Shown here piece by piece: positions 1 through 12,200 of a stretch of 64,000 bases of DNA (positions within the stretch are counted from its first letter, which is position 1; each line of letters starts with the position of its first letter). The notes under the pieces are model-generated. The model worked only from the letters and a program-made list of their open reading frames with translations, was not told the origin of the DNA and did no database searches. The DNA is from Alitta virens (taxonomy: Eukaryota > Annelida > Polychaeta > Phyllodocida > Nereididae). The translations under genes and the position numbers were made by a program. The stretch is from assembly GCA_932294295.1 (NCBI GenBank), contig OW028580.1:37872336-37936335 (forward strand), given 5' to 3'.

Positions 1-1668
1 AGTGAGGGTCCTGCAGTAACACCTGTATTGGTACTGCAGGTAAGACAGAAAGGTAAAGGGTAGGTAGCTCCAAGGTAAGGGCAAAGCCACGCTTGGTTAC
101 GTAACTTGTTTATCTTGAAGCCAAGAATATCTGGGGCTAGTGGCAAACCCATCTGCTGCTGCTCCAGAGGCGTGGTCTTAACCCCACCGGATAGGGTATA
201 TAAAGTTAGGGTAATCACTGAGTAATGAGTAGACCATAGGGACGATATACCCTGGGTAACATTGGATGAAAATCCATGTTCTGGAAACGGATGTCAACCA
301 TTCAGAATCATTCTGCTGCCTGTTACCAGTTAGTATGGATCAAAATAAAGATGGGTTGCCGAGAGATGAAGGCCTGCTGCTGAAACTGCAGGGCTCACGA
401 ACTTGGCACACCCTCCCAAGGGGTTAGAAACCAAGGGGTAAAACTTGGATGGGTACAAGGGGTTTTGGCAGAGATCTGATCCTCCTAGCTTTCAAGCCCC
501 GGTCTGACTTGAAGTGTGCCCCGTCTCTGGGTCCAATAGATTCAAGGTGGCCCATATGGGGCAGGAGTGTACCCCCTGCTAGTCATCCAGTTGTTTTTCA
601 CATACTAGTCACTAGTGGAGAGAGTAATGGGGTTCATCCAACATGTTGCTGCTGTTGTTCCAATTATGATGATGTACATGTACACCTAAACCTCATCATT
701 ACGATCACATTTAGTTTAGGATTTACTGGTCTCAATTGTGAGGTAGTCTTGAAAAAGGGGGGAATCGAAACATTCAAATATGCATTTCGCTCAAATATTT
801 AGTGATGTGGCCTTGCCTTAAAAGTCACCATTAAAACAAATTAATTCTACATGCAAAATAGGTCCATAATAGTGAAGCAGTCTCAATATTGAGGTGAATG
901 AGAATTATATGAATGCATCACAGTAAAAAAAAAAACTATTTTCTACAGCGAAGCGGTCTTAATTGTGTCTCAAAAATACATATCTATAATTTAATGTTAA
1001 TACTAGATATTTAGAGTGAACCAAATCCTCATAATTACCAGCGCAAATATCTATAGGACTACTAGACACACTAAATGCATCAATTATACAAGAATTTTGG
1101 TAGAGATATTATCCACAAACTTCCCAATAAAAACCGTTGAATCATTAACGACATAATCTATGAATTTATTTACTAAGCAATAGACAGCAGACATATGATC
1201 TATGAATTGTACATCACATGTGATATTATGATATAGACCAGTCACATGTTGTTGCAAAACATGTTTGCTGAGCATGTAACATGTTTCCAACTGATCCATG
1301 AGTATGTTGACGGACATCCAGGGGCCAGAATTAAATTTGGGGGGAAAAATAAATAAAAATTTCACACACCCCTCTCTGGTGTTGTTTGTTGCTCAATACA
1401 ATTCAAACACCCTTTATTGCAAATGAAAAGGGACACTAAATCAAAAAGGGGACACTAAGAAAAAGTATTCAACTTGTCAAAGAGACAGTGAATCATTTCT
1501 ATTTTTTCAATTTCTTAACTTTTCTTCAAAATTTTGGGTATTCTCTCTTTTTTTACATTTGTTTTTCTTTTAAATAAGAAATCTGAATAAGCCCTTATGT
1601 TAGTGACCCATTTACTATTTCAATCATAAGGGTACAGCTCCCAACTTTTGCTGATGAACCATAAATAT

Positions 1669-1752
1669 CTGTCTATCTGTGTAGACCTCTGTCTGTCTAG
1701 TATCAATATTTGCCTCTATCTATCTCTCTCTATCTGCTGGTCTGTCTGTCCC
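1669..1752 (+). repeat. CTGT/CTAT degenerate microsatellite
   Basis: CTGTCTATCTGTG, CTGTCTGTCTAG and CTATCTATCTCTC words in succession. Confidence 0.85.
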
Positions 1753-2484
1753 AATCTCAAAATGACAAACAGCTCAATAAATGCAGGATAACACATGTTG
1801 ATGACATTGACAAGGGCTTCTGAAATTTTATTTTCTTTTATTTTTTCTAGAGTACAATTAAACAGCTTGCGTCATTGGCCTTGTGTGTATAAATGGTACA
1901 GATTATTTTATAAATAATAAACAAGTTCAAAAGATGGACAATTGTCCAAGTTAGCGGGTGGTCAGGGTCCATTCATATTTTTTGTCCATTTTTCGTATTT
2001 TGTGTACATCCAAAAAAAAAACACACTTATGTAAACATGATACAAACAGCCTCCATAATCAATACCACAACCTTCATGTGAGCATGTTTTGATGCATTGT
2101 CATGAAAAAAATGTCATATTGACAACATACATTGCATCATTAAATTGAAGGCCATAACAGCTTTAAATATTTTTGCACCAGTTGAATTTTGGTGGGTGTG
2201 CATTTCAATTCGAAGGGCAAGGTCACAAATTCACAATGCTCTGAATTTGTAAAATACTGATACCCTACTGCTAATCAAGGCCAAATATTTCTAAGTTCAA
2301 ACCAGTCCTATTATTATACTACATTGTAAATTATAACAGGGTGACCCCTGTCTTACGACCACCTCACCATTAAGACCACATCAATACAGACAACCAATAT
2401 TTGGACCATATAATATCTAGCCATCTCACCACTGAAGTTAGTGCATTTCACATTATGGGTGATCTTAATACTTCGATTCGATTG

Positions 2485-2552
2485 TACTTCGACGCAAAGT
2501 TTCCTACTTCGACACGAAGTTTCCTACTTCGACATGAAGTTCCCAACTTCGG
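2485..2552. repeat. 20-bp tandem repeat, about 3.4 copies
   Basis: Unit TACTTCGACACGAAGTTTCC with one- or two-base differences between copies. Each unit includes a short inverted motif CTTCG...CGAAG. Flanked by copies of the ACCTCAC/TTAAGACCAC motif. Confidence 0.85.
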
Positions 2553-4716
2553 CTTCCATTCATACGACCACCTCACTACTAAAACCAGTACAGTTTACAT
2601 CACGGGCGATCTTAACGGTTCGATCTGACCGTATGAATTCAGCAGTTTGGCAGCGTATCATCAAACTGCTGAAATCAGCTGTGTACTTTACATTATAGGA
2701 CTGTGTGTACATAGCGAAATGTTCACACACCCTCGAGATAACACATATATCAGAGAAGCCTCACATGAGACCTACATGGTGCAAGTCATACAAGAAACAC
2801 ATGTATGAAGAGTTCTAGGAATGTATCCATGGCATACTAGACATCTGGCTTCTGTTACCAGGGAGGGGTCAGTGCTTCAAACTGGACTGAGTGTGTTGAT
2901 AGTAGGGTGGTATCAGAGGGGTCAGTACCCAAGGGTCAGTACCCAAGGGCCAGTAGCAGGGCAAGGGGGGTACATAATCCCATAGCACTACAGGGTGGGT
3001 AGGTCTCATCACTAGGTTGATATGTTGACTTTGTAGTGGTCACCTCCGACTACATGTTTGTTTTTCCATTGTTGATTTTGTGAGGTTTGGGCCAGGTAGA
3101 CTGGAGAGACATCAGGGTGCATGTTTCACACCATGGTCAGTTTGATGTCCAGCTGATGGTCAGTTCAATTCACCCCACCGACCATCAGGTCCAGTTGGGT
3201 CCAATTGGCTCCAAACAAGCCTGGGATTTGCCTACATAGTACTACTCAGCAAGTTTAGATTGGCTGACCCCTGCAACCTACTCAGTAGACCCTATGCTTG
3301 TCCATGTTGTGGCTAAAAACTGGCCAAATGGCCCCTAACTAACAAACAGTCCACCCCTGCTCACTGAAACTTTTAATCAAGGGAACAGGATAACTACTAA
3401 GCTCCACTAATGTATTAGTTATATCCCGAATGGGAGGGAGGTAATTAACATTTAACTCTCGACTATGAAAGATATAATTAACTTATACTACATTAGGCAT
3501 ATTTACTAATTTGTTTGACAAGTTCAGTTTGCACTCAGGAGGGAGTTAACTAAGAATTTCATTGGTTATATCCCGCTCAGAACAATAGGAAAACAAAGTG
3601 GAGTATAAAACTTTTTCAAACGTGGTCATTTTAAACGGATCCAACTGTATCAGAGTTCGTTATAAATGGAAATGACTGTATTACTGAAGCACATGTAATA
3701 CTTATGACCTGCATGTGATTATAATCACCAACTAGTATACACCCACCCCCCTTGAGGGTAGAACTGACAGGCACACATTTTCCTTTTGACCTTTTCCAAC
3801 AGAATCTGATGGGCTTGCTCCTATCAAACTGTCACCCCTAATTCTACCTACCCTACCCCATGCTGGACATCTATGAGAGGAAGACTTTGATTTTACTAGT
3901 AATTTTTGCCCTACCAACCCCTACATTTACTACCCAACACTAGGCCTGTAGTAGACCAACAGACCCCCTACTACCCCCCTTCCAGATAGTAGGCCACTTA
4001 CTACTGCAATCAAAATGCCGCAATGTGAATTCTATGTGAATTACTTCTATTGCTTGAGGGGTTGGTATTCGCGTGCATAGGGGTGCTGTATTACCCCCAT
4101 ACATTTACTGTTTAATGGTAGGTGAAAATTGCTTACCATATCAACTCCCTGACAACCAGGTATTTTGAGTTTCTGATATGAAGTACAATAATACTATACT
4201 GAGTTAAACTGACACTTAAATTGGCTAAAATCATTAAAATGTAAGAATTAGATACATTTACCTGGAGTGAAGGTTTGACATTGTACTGTCAAAATGTCAC
4301 TATTGTACTTCAGTACATTGTATCTACTATCAAACTAAAATAGTCTTTGGACTGATAAATAGGACTGCAATAATCTCCCCCTAGTTCTACGAAATTTAAC
4401 CTCTAATTTCATATCAGTGACACTATCGAGTGTGGACTCCAAGCCTCATCATCTCATCATTATACTGCCAAAAGTGACAGAATAAACAGAGATAGTACTA
4501 AATACTTATAACCCACATATAACGAAATTATGTTGAATAATGAGTCTCTGAGTTAATAAACCATCTTCAAAATACATACTATGACCATGTTTTGGTAGCT
4601 CCATGCTATGACAGTAGTTTGGTCATGTTTTAATGACAAATAACTACAAACGATCATATGACTGCCATTCAATACCTGTGTCACATCACACATCAGTAGT
4701 TACAGACCCACAGATA

Positions 4717-4799
4717 GACAATCAAAGACAGACAGACAGCTAGAAAGACTATAGAAGGCGTGTCTGTCAATCTGTCATTCTGTCTGTCAGTCTGTCACG
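4717..4799. repeat. Foldback of AGAC/GTCT microsatellite
   Basis: A GACAGACAGACAG tract is followed within about 60 bp by GTCTGTCAATCTGTC and CTGTCTGTCAGTCTGTC, so the two halves can pair as a hairpin. Confidence 0.7.
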
Positions 4800-5191
4800 C
4801 TCACTTTGAAGGCAACCAAGAGAGACAGACCTATTGTATAGTGTGTGTGAAATTTCAAGACTTCAGGTCAAGCCAAATTAACCTCTGACCACGGAGTTCT
4901 ATGGACCATACAATAATATATAGATGACACGACTCCACAAGGTCATTTGGGCTCATTCAATTGTTTCATGTTAGCATTACAAGCATGTATTTGTCATCAT
5001 CAACATGCATACATGTGCAGCAGACATGTGGTTTTATTGAGGTATTGTTTAGCAAACAATGCGAGTGCTAATTGGCATGAGGGTACAGTAATCATTACTA
5101 TTTATTGCAAGGTAATTAACATACCACATAATATCAGGTATTACTTAGAAATATCTCAACGTATAACCTCTCTTAGTGATTGAATTTCCTG

Positions 5192-5217
5192 CTCTCTCTT
5201 TCTTTCTTTCTTTCTTT
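5192..5217 (+). repeat. (CTTT)n/(CT)n microsatellite
   Basis: Simple CT then TTTC repeats, followed by further pyrimidine-rich sequence to about 5300. Confidence 0.9.
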
Positions 5218-5329
5218 AAACATCTGTCTGTCCCTGCACTTCATTATGGGACCTCTTTGTGCATTTCTATATTTTCTGTCTCTCTGTCTGTCTGTTCACT
5301 CCTCTTAACTCCTCCCCCTTTACCCCCTC

Positions 5330-5540
5330 AAAGTGAACCCACAGGAACTTCATTGATGTGGAGGTATAGGGACTTTCTGCTGGCCCATTTGCTGTGTTCA
5401 CAGAGCACAATGCCCTCTAGATCAATGCTGATGGAGCAGATTGGCTTGGCCAAACCTCCAGGAATGACCAAATATTTGACCACATCAATGTCCAAGGAGT
5501 TCTGTGAACACTGCTTGCAACATGCCCACACAAACTAGAC
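5330..5540. other. Unidentified higher-GC segment, possible decayed coding or TE fragment
   Basis: About 200 bp clearly richer in GC than its surroundings. The minus strand is open for 67 codons (5531-5328; includes LDIDVVKYLVIPGG and SISIDLEGIVLCEHSKW) and the plus strand is open over the same stretch (to 5538). A third frame reads GADWLGQTSRNDQIFDHINV between stops. I cannot assign a family. The minus frame follows a usable acceptor (TGTTCACAG) but in phase 0, whereas MXD exon 5 ends in phase 1, so it is not the missing exon as read. Confidence 0.3.
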
Positions 5541-5603
5541 AAAGTTTATATGGAGCATTTATATAATGCCCACGGTCCAATGCAACTCAAAGTTAAGAGC
5601 TAA

Positions 5604-5834
5604 GACTGCCTCACTATTGAGACGACTGTATTGCTGATCGAAGGCTACCGCACCGATTCGCAATAAAACCACCGCTTTTCTTTCGATTTTACACAAAAAG
5701 ACTGTAATTTGTTCACACTTATTAATAACATCGCCTCATAATTAAGACCCGACTTTTCGGACTTAACACCATTGAAATCTCCCTCACACAAGTCCAGCCT
5801 CAAAAGTGGTCTTTATCGTGAGGTTTTTGACTGT
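5604..5834. mobile_element. MITE-like element with ACCTCAC...TTAAGACC ends
   Basis: The left part reads TGCCTCACTATTGAGACGA. The right end, reverse-complemented, reads CAGTCAAAAACCTCACGATA and is followed by TA. Inverted ends are related to those of the elements at 50033 and 57925. No coding capacity. Confidence 0.45.
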
Positions 5835-7091
5835 ATTGTAGCCGCAGTAGTGTCTACTGCAGCTACCACAGTGCAACTGCATGAATGCATACAATGCAGT
5901 AGCAGCACACAATGGCTACTAGACCCATTGTGTTGCTAATGGACCAGAGAAGTGTTTGACCAACAAAATATTCTGAATAGTCAAACACAGCAAAAGTCGT
6001 TGATAAAACAAGCATACACAGCAACACAAAACTGAATGAAAATAGTAACAAGGGGTATACAGACAGCAGCTTTAAAGTCATTGAACTGAAGTCACAGAAT
6101 TTAGCAATACACAAGCTGCCCTCCACACCTATAGCCCAGAGGCACAAGTCTTTGCTGTATCAGCTGTCACTTCTGATGGAAACACTCACATCAAATGTCC
6201 ACTGGGCCCCAGAGTTCAAAGCAGCTACCAGAAACAAGCATTATATCCCTGTTTAATGCTTGACTTCACACTTATGGCTTTATTTTGCTCTGGTGTATCA
6301 GATATTCAAAGTCACTAATTAACACCTAGTGTCACCTACCATAGCCCTAAGGCATGGTTTCACTAAGCCATCCTATAAGGCTAATGGTATTCACAGGCAC
6401 TCATTTACCGATATATGAGCAGATATATGAGCAGATATATTATAATGAGCAGCATGGGACAAATGACACTAATTGGTGCATTCGGAGTCTATTTAATATC
6501 ATTTTTGCATCATTATTACGGTCCAAAATGGTCACAGAAAAGGATGTTATTCTCGCTGGGAGGCTGCGGTGCCAATGCAACGAAGATATATATTTTTTCG
6601 AACTCTTTATTGCCAAATGGAAACTGGTGTTTTTCGAGTTGAAATGCTCAGACTTGTATTCGAGTATATAGGATAGTGACAAAGTCAAACTGACTGTCAC
6701 TTATTAAGGTATTTGGCAAAGAATTCATCATAATAAACTTAATGCTAAACGAAAACAATTCAACTGTAAAAATTATGCCGTCTTTGCGAACAACTGCAAC
6801 ATTTCGTAATATTTCCTGGACTTTTCCCCCCATTTCATATTAAAAATTTACACCAAACTAATGGTAACTAGTGCAGGTATTTTCCTGTGCAAATTTATTA
6901 TTTACTGAAGGGGTCCAAAAACCTCTCCATGCATGGACATCCCTGGAGGCAAGGTATCGACCCACCACCAGCAGCAATAGCCATTGATTGGCAAGACTAG
7001 AGCAGCAGTCCTTTCCACTGTTTGCACAGTTATTAATAATGCATAATAATAGCAGGTGCTGATGCTCATGGGAGGGTGAGCATGCAATCGT

Positions 7092-7111
7092 TGCTGCTGC
7101 TGCTGCTGCTG
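7092..7111. repeat. (CTG)n tract
   Basis: About six to seven uninterrupted CTG units in a non-coding context. Confidence 0.95.
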
Positions 7112-7436
7112 GTGGTAGCAACAGTGCAGTGACAGTTATGTCATATACTATTCTAGTGTACCTCACTAAAGCAGTCTGACATCACATAACTGAATCAAAT
7201 ACATATCTTAGCACCATCACATCTCCATCCGACTATGTCCATCTGACTGTACCAAAGATGCTGGCAGGTGATGCAGATGCTGTACAGTAGGACATCACCA
7301 TTAAGATCAAAGTCTATTAACGGTGAATTCCTTTACAGATTCAGTTAGCTAAGTGGATGGTCTGCTGTGGTCTTTAAAGGTGGGTCATCTTAAGACGAGT
7401 TTCCACTGCATATTAAGCTGTGTTAATCTTGATAGA

Positions 7437-7462
7437 CCATGGAGACAAGAGTGTCTCCATGG
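7437..7462. repeat. Palindrome with CCATGGAGACA arms
   Basis: Perfect 11-bp arms CCATGGAGACA / TGTCTCCATGG around a 4-nt loop AGAG. Confidence 0.9.
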
Positions 7463-7799
7463 ATAACCCTACGCAGGTGTTGCTGTCAGTTGCTGATGCT
7501 GGCAATATGCATCAAATGATGCAGTATTGATGCAGGGATGCGATATATCAAGAAGGCCAATGCAGCCAACAATACATAACAGAAATGTATCGAATTGGTT
7601 GCAAATGTTACACTTGATGTACAGATGAATAATTTGCAATCACATATTGCACATCATTTGCAACTGGTGATAACAGTGCAAAGATGCAACAATGCAATGC
7701 CAGACAATACTAATCTAATGGGATGCATCGGATCTATTTGATGGCATGGAGACACATTGCATGATATCAGCATCTAAATCCAGCATCATCCATTTGCTG

Positions 7800-7820
7800 C
7801 AGCAGCAGCAGCAGCAGCAG
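7800..7820. repeat. (CAG)7 tract
   Basis: Seven uninterrupted CAG units; no supported reading frame through it. Confidence 0.95.
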
Positions 7821-7950
7821 CATCTCTTGCACTTGAGTAAAGTACAACCCACAATGGGCTATTGATGAAGCTGTCAGCAATTTAACAAGGCTGTTGTTGG
7901 TTGTCATGACAGTGTGCTCCAACTGATGACGTCATCATTATCAGCAGCAT

Positions 7951-7974
7951 CAGCAGCAGCAGCAGCAGCAGCAG
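7951..7974. repeat. (CAG)8 tract
   Basis: Eight uninterrupted CAG units, preceded by CAGCAGCAT. It lies inside overlapping minus-strand open frames (8167-7904, 8082-7882) in a GC-rich patch. Those frames translate it as poly-Ala or poly-Leu and have no recognisable domain. Confidence 0.95.
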
Positions 7975-8501
7975 TAGAACAATCTGTTTGCTCCATGGTA
8001 ATTCCAGGATTCCCTGGACTTTGCCCACCGTCCGCAAACTGATGACGGAGGGACCACCATCCAGGCCACCGGTCCAGGCCACCCCTGTGCAGCGAGCAGC
8101 CTTTTAACAACATTTCATTTTGGAGTTGGTCGTCGTTGCTGCCATCAATTGCCCGCTGCTGCAGCAATTGCAGTCGGTCGCAATCGTACTCGTAATTGCC
8201 AGCAGAAGCATCAGGAGCAGCAGCGAAATTTTGCCAAAATTATGTCGTTTGAAGACAGACCACTTGGAAGCGAAAGATCCTCACTAATCTCATATTTTCC
8301 TTCCACTCTTTGCAAGCTCTAAGCATTATAAGAAGTCCTCGAATTGTCACGAAAATCTTGCAATAACTCGTTTGACGTCATTCAGACCTTCAGAACATTT
8401 TCCACTCGCTGCTCTTCATACTGTCACTTGGTTGTCTTCTGACATTTTGGTTTCATAATACTCCTAATTTGTCGATGAAATCCTTAAATTGTACATCACT
8501 A

Positions 8502-8645
8502 CATGGCCAAATGTACCATGTGCATTTTCCATGCGTTTATCCAAACAAACGCATGGTTTTTGCCTCATTATAATTAGCTAAAAACCATGCGTTTTCCATG
8601 CGTTTATCCTTCTCATGGAAAACGCACGTGGCACATTTGGCCATG
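8502..8645. mobile_element. 144-bp foldback MITE flanked by TA
   Basis: The left end CATGGCCAAATGTACCATG and the right end (reverse complement CATGGCCAAATGTGCCACG) are inverted. TA flanks both sides, as expected of a TA target duplication. Inner arms contain repeated CCATGCGTTT words, so almost the whole element can fold. No ORF. Probably non-autonomous Tc1/mariner-like. Confidence 0.65.
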
Positions 8646-9062
8646 TAACCAACGTTTGACTAATAAAACGTTGACTCATAAAACCAATGAGACGTGGTAA
8701 ATGGTAAATTATGACTCTTGTGACCATCAGACCATCACGTTATTGAAGGTCACATCAATTGCACCAGGTACATTTTAAGTATCTAATCAATTCCTGAAAC
8801 ATCAATTCAACTATAACTCTATTAATAGAAACATTTTTTTAAGCTTTCAAAAATTACCATAAATGGAACTATTCAGACAAGTGGTCATACTTGTATTAAC
8901 ACGAATCAAATATTAATGACGCTGAAAACAATACATTTCCATAATCTCTGACTAGGAAACTAAATATTTCACAAATTCTGCATCCTGACTATTCCCTAGA
9001 ATTAATCCATTAAATGTCGAAATCAACTAAAATTTCTAGAAGGAGTAATTCAAGGGACTTAC

Positions 9063-9261
9063 CAGCTTCTGACGGTTCCGAATTCGCGGAAGACGCTGAT
9101 GATAAAGATGATACACTTGAACTACTTTCACTAAGGGTCCTTTCGAACCGTTGCCTGTACTGACCAGCGGTCAAAGTGTCAAGCCGGCGACGTAAGTATC
9201 GCTGATGTCGCGACAATTGTTCCATTTGTGACCTATGTTTACGTTCTTTATCTTCTAATGC
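9063..9261 (-). CDS. MXD: MXD exon 5: leucine zipper and serine-rich tail
   Basis: 199 nt starting [16 protein letters not shown], continuing [14 protein letters not shown], then [16 protein letters not shown] up to SEPSEA plus one base. The heptad face L99-H106-L113-L120-L127 continues helix 2 into the zipper that selects MAX. The HQRYLRRRL stretch matches the family's EQRYLKRRL. Acceptor is CATCTTTTCAG. The donor CTG|GTAAGT is a perfect consensus, so splicing on to a further exon is expected. Reading through instead would add KSLELLLLEILVDFDI and stop near 9010. The methionine at 9225 is internal (residue 110), not a start. Confidence 0.94.
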
Positions 9262-12200
9262 CTGAAAAGATGGAAAAAGGTAAAATTAAAACATGTTCAA
9301 GTGCAATTAGGTCATTTTCAAGTGCAATTAAGTCAATTTCTACACACAATTGCAATTGTAAACTGTTCAAGTCTACAGTGCACAACTGCAATTACATATA
9401 GATATATTTTTTATCATCCAAACACAAAATACTTTTAATTGTTACTCGAATGCACTAATGCTCGCGTTTCTCGCTTAATAGAATATTATTTCATTGCAAT
9501 ACCAACAAATCCTGGTACACGTTGGAAAACAGGGCTCAACCGTTCTAGTGCATGAAGGCATTCCGTTTTCCATGGAGGATCCCGAAAGTGTATCTCCTGT
9601 ATGAGTAATGTTTTTATCGTATTCTGTGGTGGTCCGATATGGCAAAAAAATTGCCAAATCCTCAATTGTTGAGTCAATTAGTGTTGTCGGTAACACAATA
9701 CCTGTTCGATGTGCTGTGTTATTCCAGTAAAATGCTAACCTGACGTATTCACTAGGATATAGTCGAATAAATACCGCGTAACAGAATATGTTGAATATCT
9801 ACTCGAATCGCAGTGAAATACCATTGTGCACTTATTCAAAAGTTGTATCCTCTTGGAGTTATGCAGTTTTTGGTGCCATTAATATTCTCTATGATATACG
9901 AATAGTACAAAAAGTTGCATCGGTATTCGCGTGCGAACTGATTTAAAAGCCACGGGAATTATTATCTCCCTTCGGATTACATGCAAAGTGTCTTTGATCA
10001 ACAGAATATGAGATGCTGATTTGTAGTTTCCATGCTATGGGAATTTTATTCGGCTTTTGCAAACTCCGCAAAAAGCTTTTAAGTCTGGCTAAAATTAGAT
10101 GTAACTGACGTAGTCTTAGCAACAACAGAACTATTGATAACAAAACCTTCTTCCGTGGTCTGAAATAGCAAGGGAATTCAGAGTCTAAAGTCACTTGAGT
10201 CTTTCAACAAACAGACAAGTTTATGGGGACTACAGTTGAACTTCAGTAGGTACTAAGAGTATGAGATCAGTTAAATCAGTAAAACAAAGGTTCGCAACAG
10301 CTTAGTTACATCGAAGTTACACTGAGAATGAAAAATAAACATAGGAAAAACCATAATCCCTGTGGTGCACCTACTTTTCCTTTACAGGCAAAATTTGTCA
10401 TAGATATTAGATACAACTTAATTCAAATGGCTGTGACAGCATCATAGTTCTATTATATTACATATTGCAGTCAGGTCTCTGGTAAAACTAATAAAATGCA
10501 TTTCTAAGGCGCAAAGATATCAGCATATTGCACCATAAATTGTTTGTTCAGGTGTTTTGGCCACATTCAAAATGAAAACATTTTTAATATATTCCATATA
10601 ATGAATATAGGGATTTTCTTCATATAATATTTAAATATAATCATATGCATTGTACATAACAAGCTGGCCAGGTCTGATGTCATCTTATTTTAATAATTCT
10701 TCATAATCCAAACGCTGACGCCATACCAGACAAGTAGAAATCGTTTATTCATACAACTGTTCAAGTCAGCCATTGACCACCTTTACTGAATAACATGGGT
10801 TTGACATTGCCAATGGCAAATCATTAAATAACAGATTATACGATAATAAACCTACAAAAGGTATTGCGGAACATGTTTTTCGACATATTTACACAGGATA
10901 TTTATTTTATCATGAACAACGACCCCTCAACCCAGACATATCCCAACATACACTCATGCTCAATATATGTCATATGATTAATCAATATGAATCTATTATG
11001 TGCAGACAGTGTATATAACCTGCAGTATCATATGATATCCTATTCGAGGTATTTAATTGCAGCAAGGGATAGTGTTGCCTACTGTATCATAAATGCTACA
11101 ATAAAATTTTTTGTATTTTGAATAATACCTGTATAAACCCGACATGTGGTTGTTACAATAATGCAATTTTCATAATCAATAATGATGCAAAAGTTCATAC
11201 AGAAAGTGCATCCTCATCACACCGAAGCTGAAATGGCAGTACATTTTCATACGTATAATGTTATAGTAATGAGCTGATTATATCTATCAGGTACTCTTGC
11301 GTATTGCGAGAACATAGTGCAAACTTGAGATGGCTTGATGGACCCGTCCAGATTGAACATTTTCCTCAGAATCCAATAATACAGGGAGTCCTATGGGGTT
11401 CACTAATGAGCTACATAAGTGACTTTGAGTGACAGACTCCCATCCCCTCACTAACCCATCACTAGGGGGCGATACCAGTACATAAAGACTCCTCCGCTGG
11501 GTGGTGCTAATGGCTTCCGGTTTTTCAGCACAGCCATCTTTCATAGAAGCTACTTATAAAACATATAGATATAATCACTGATAATGGCATTTTAATATTC
11601 TATGGTTCACTGCAAGATTCTAAAGTACTTCATGTGGAAATGCATTTCTGTATGACCATGTTATAACCAGTGACAGCAAATTGCTATCGCTCTCAAAGAC
11701 TTCGCATCAATACAGATATCGATACAGAACTGTACAAATGAGTTCGTTATACTAGGGTTTTGTTATATGTGGGCCTGTACCACACATCCATAGATACTAA
11801 AAATACTGTATTCGTTATAACTGACTGCCTAATAGCGCCTATATGGGCCATGCAAACAAATTTCATTCCTACAAGCAGTCTTTTTTATCTATCAAGGAAG
11901 TTATATCAGTTTGTTATGAATTGGATAAACTGTATTTATTATCAATTTCCCACAATTTGCTATCAAAGCTATAAAGAACTGCAATTTGTTATATCGAGAC
12001 TGTTATAAGCGGGATTTGTTATAGACAACCTGATCGGCCAATCTGTTATATAAACTTCGTTATACTGATAAGTGAGCTTTGGTTGTGCACAGATTTCTCG
12101 TTATCTCAATCATATTCCTTATCTCTCCGAGTCAAGTACCACAACCGAGTGATCACGAATACACGATCCTCTGTAGACTCTGTGAAAATCGTCAGAACAA

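Larger units (their letters stand above)
1..9062 (-). other. MXD intron 5, partial (at least 9 kb)
   Basis: Sequence downstream of the exon 5 donor. It contains three CAG/CTG tracts, tandem and foldback repeats and two higher-GC stretches with open frames (5.33-5.54 and 7.9-8.2 kb). I searched the minus strand for a terminal MXD exon in the right phase with the family's acidic tail (EEIDVDVE-like) and did not recognise one. It may lie to the left of the window or have diverged. Confidence 0.6.

Noticed and set aside
7882..8167. Terminal MXD exon in the GC-rich patch with (CAG)8
   Set aside because: Two overlapping frames are open but neither has the acidic MXD tail. The only nearby acceptor-like AG gives the wrong frame for a phase-1 exon, and the repeats explain the Ala/Leu runs.
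9010..9225. Independent small gene starting at an internal methionine
   Set aside because: That methionine is residue 110 of the MXD exon 5 reading. The frame is already open and spliced upstream, so it is not a separate gene.
11287..11544. 85-codon minus-strand frame near the CTCF-like site
   Set aside because: Looks protein-like, but no domain or homologue is recognised and it cannot be joined in phase between MXD exons 4 and 5, which already join perfectly.
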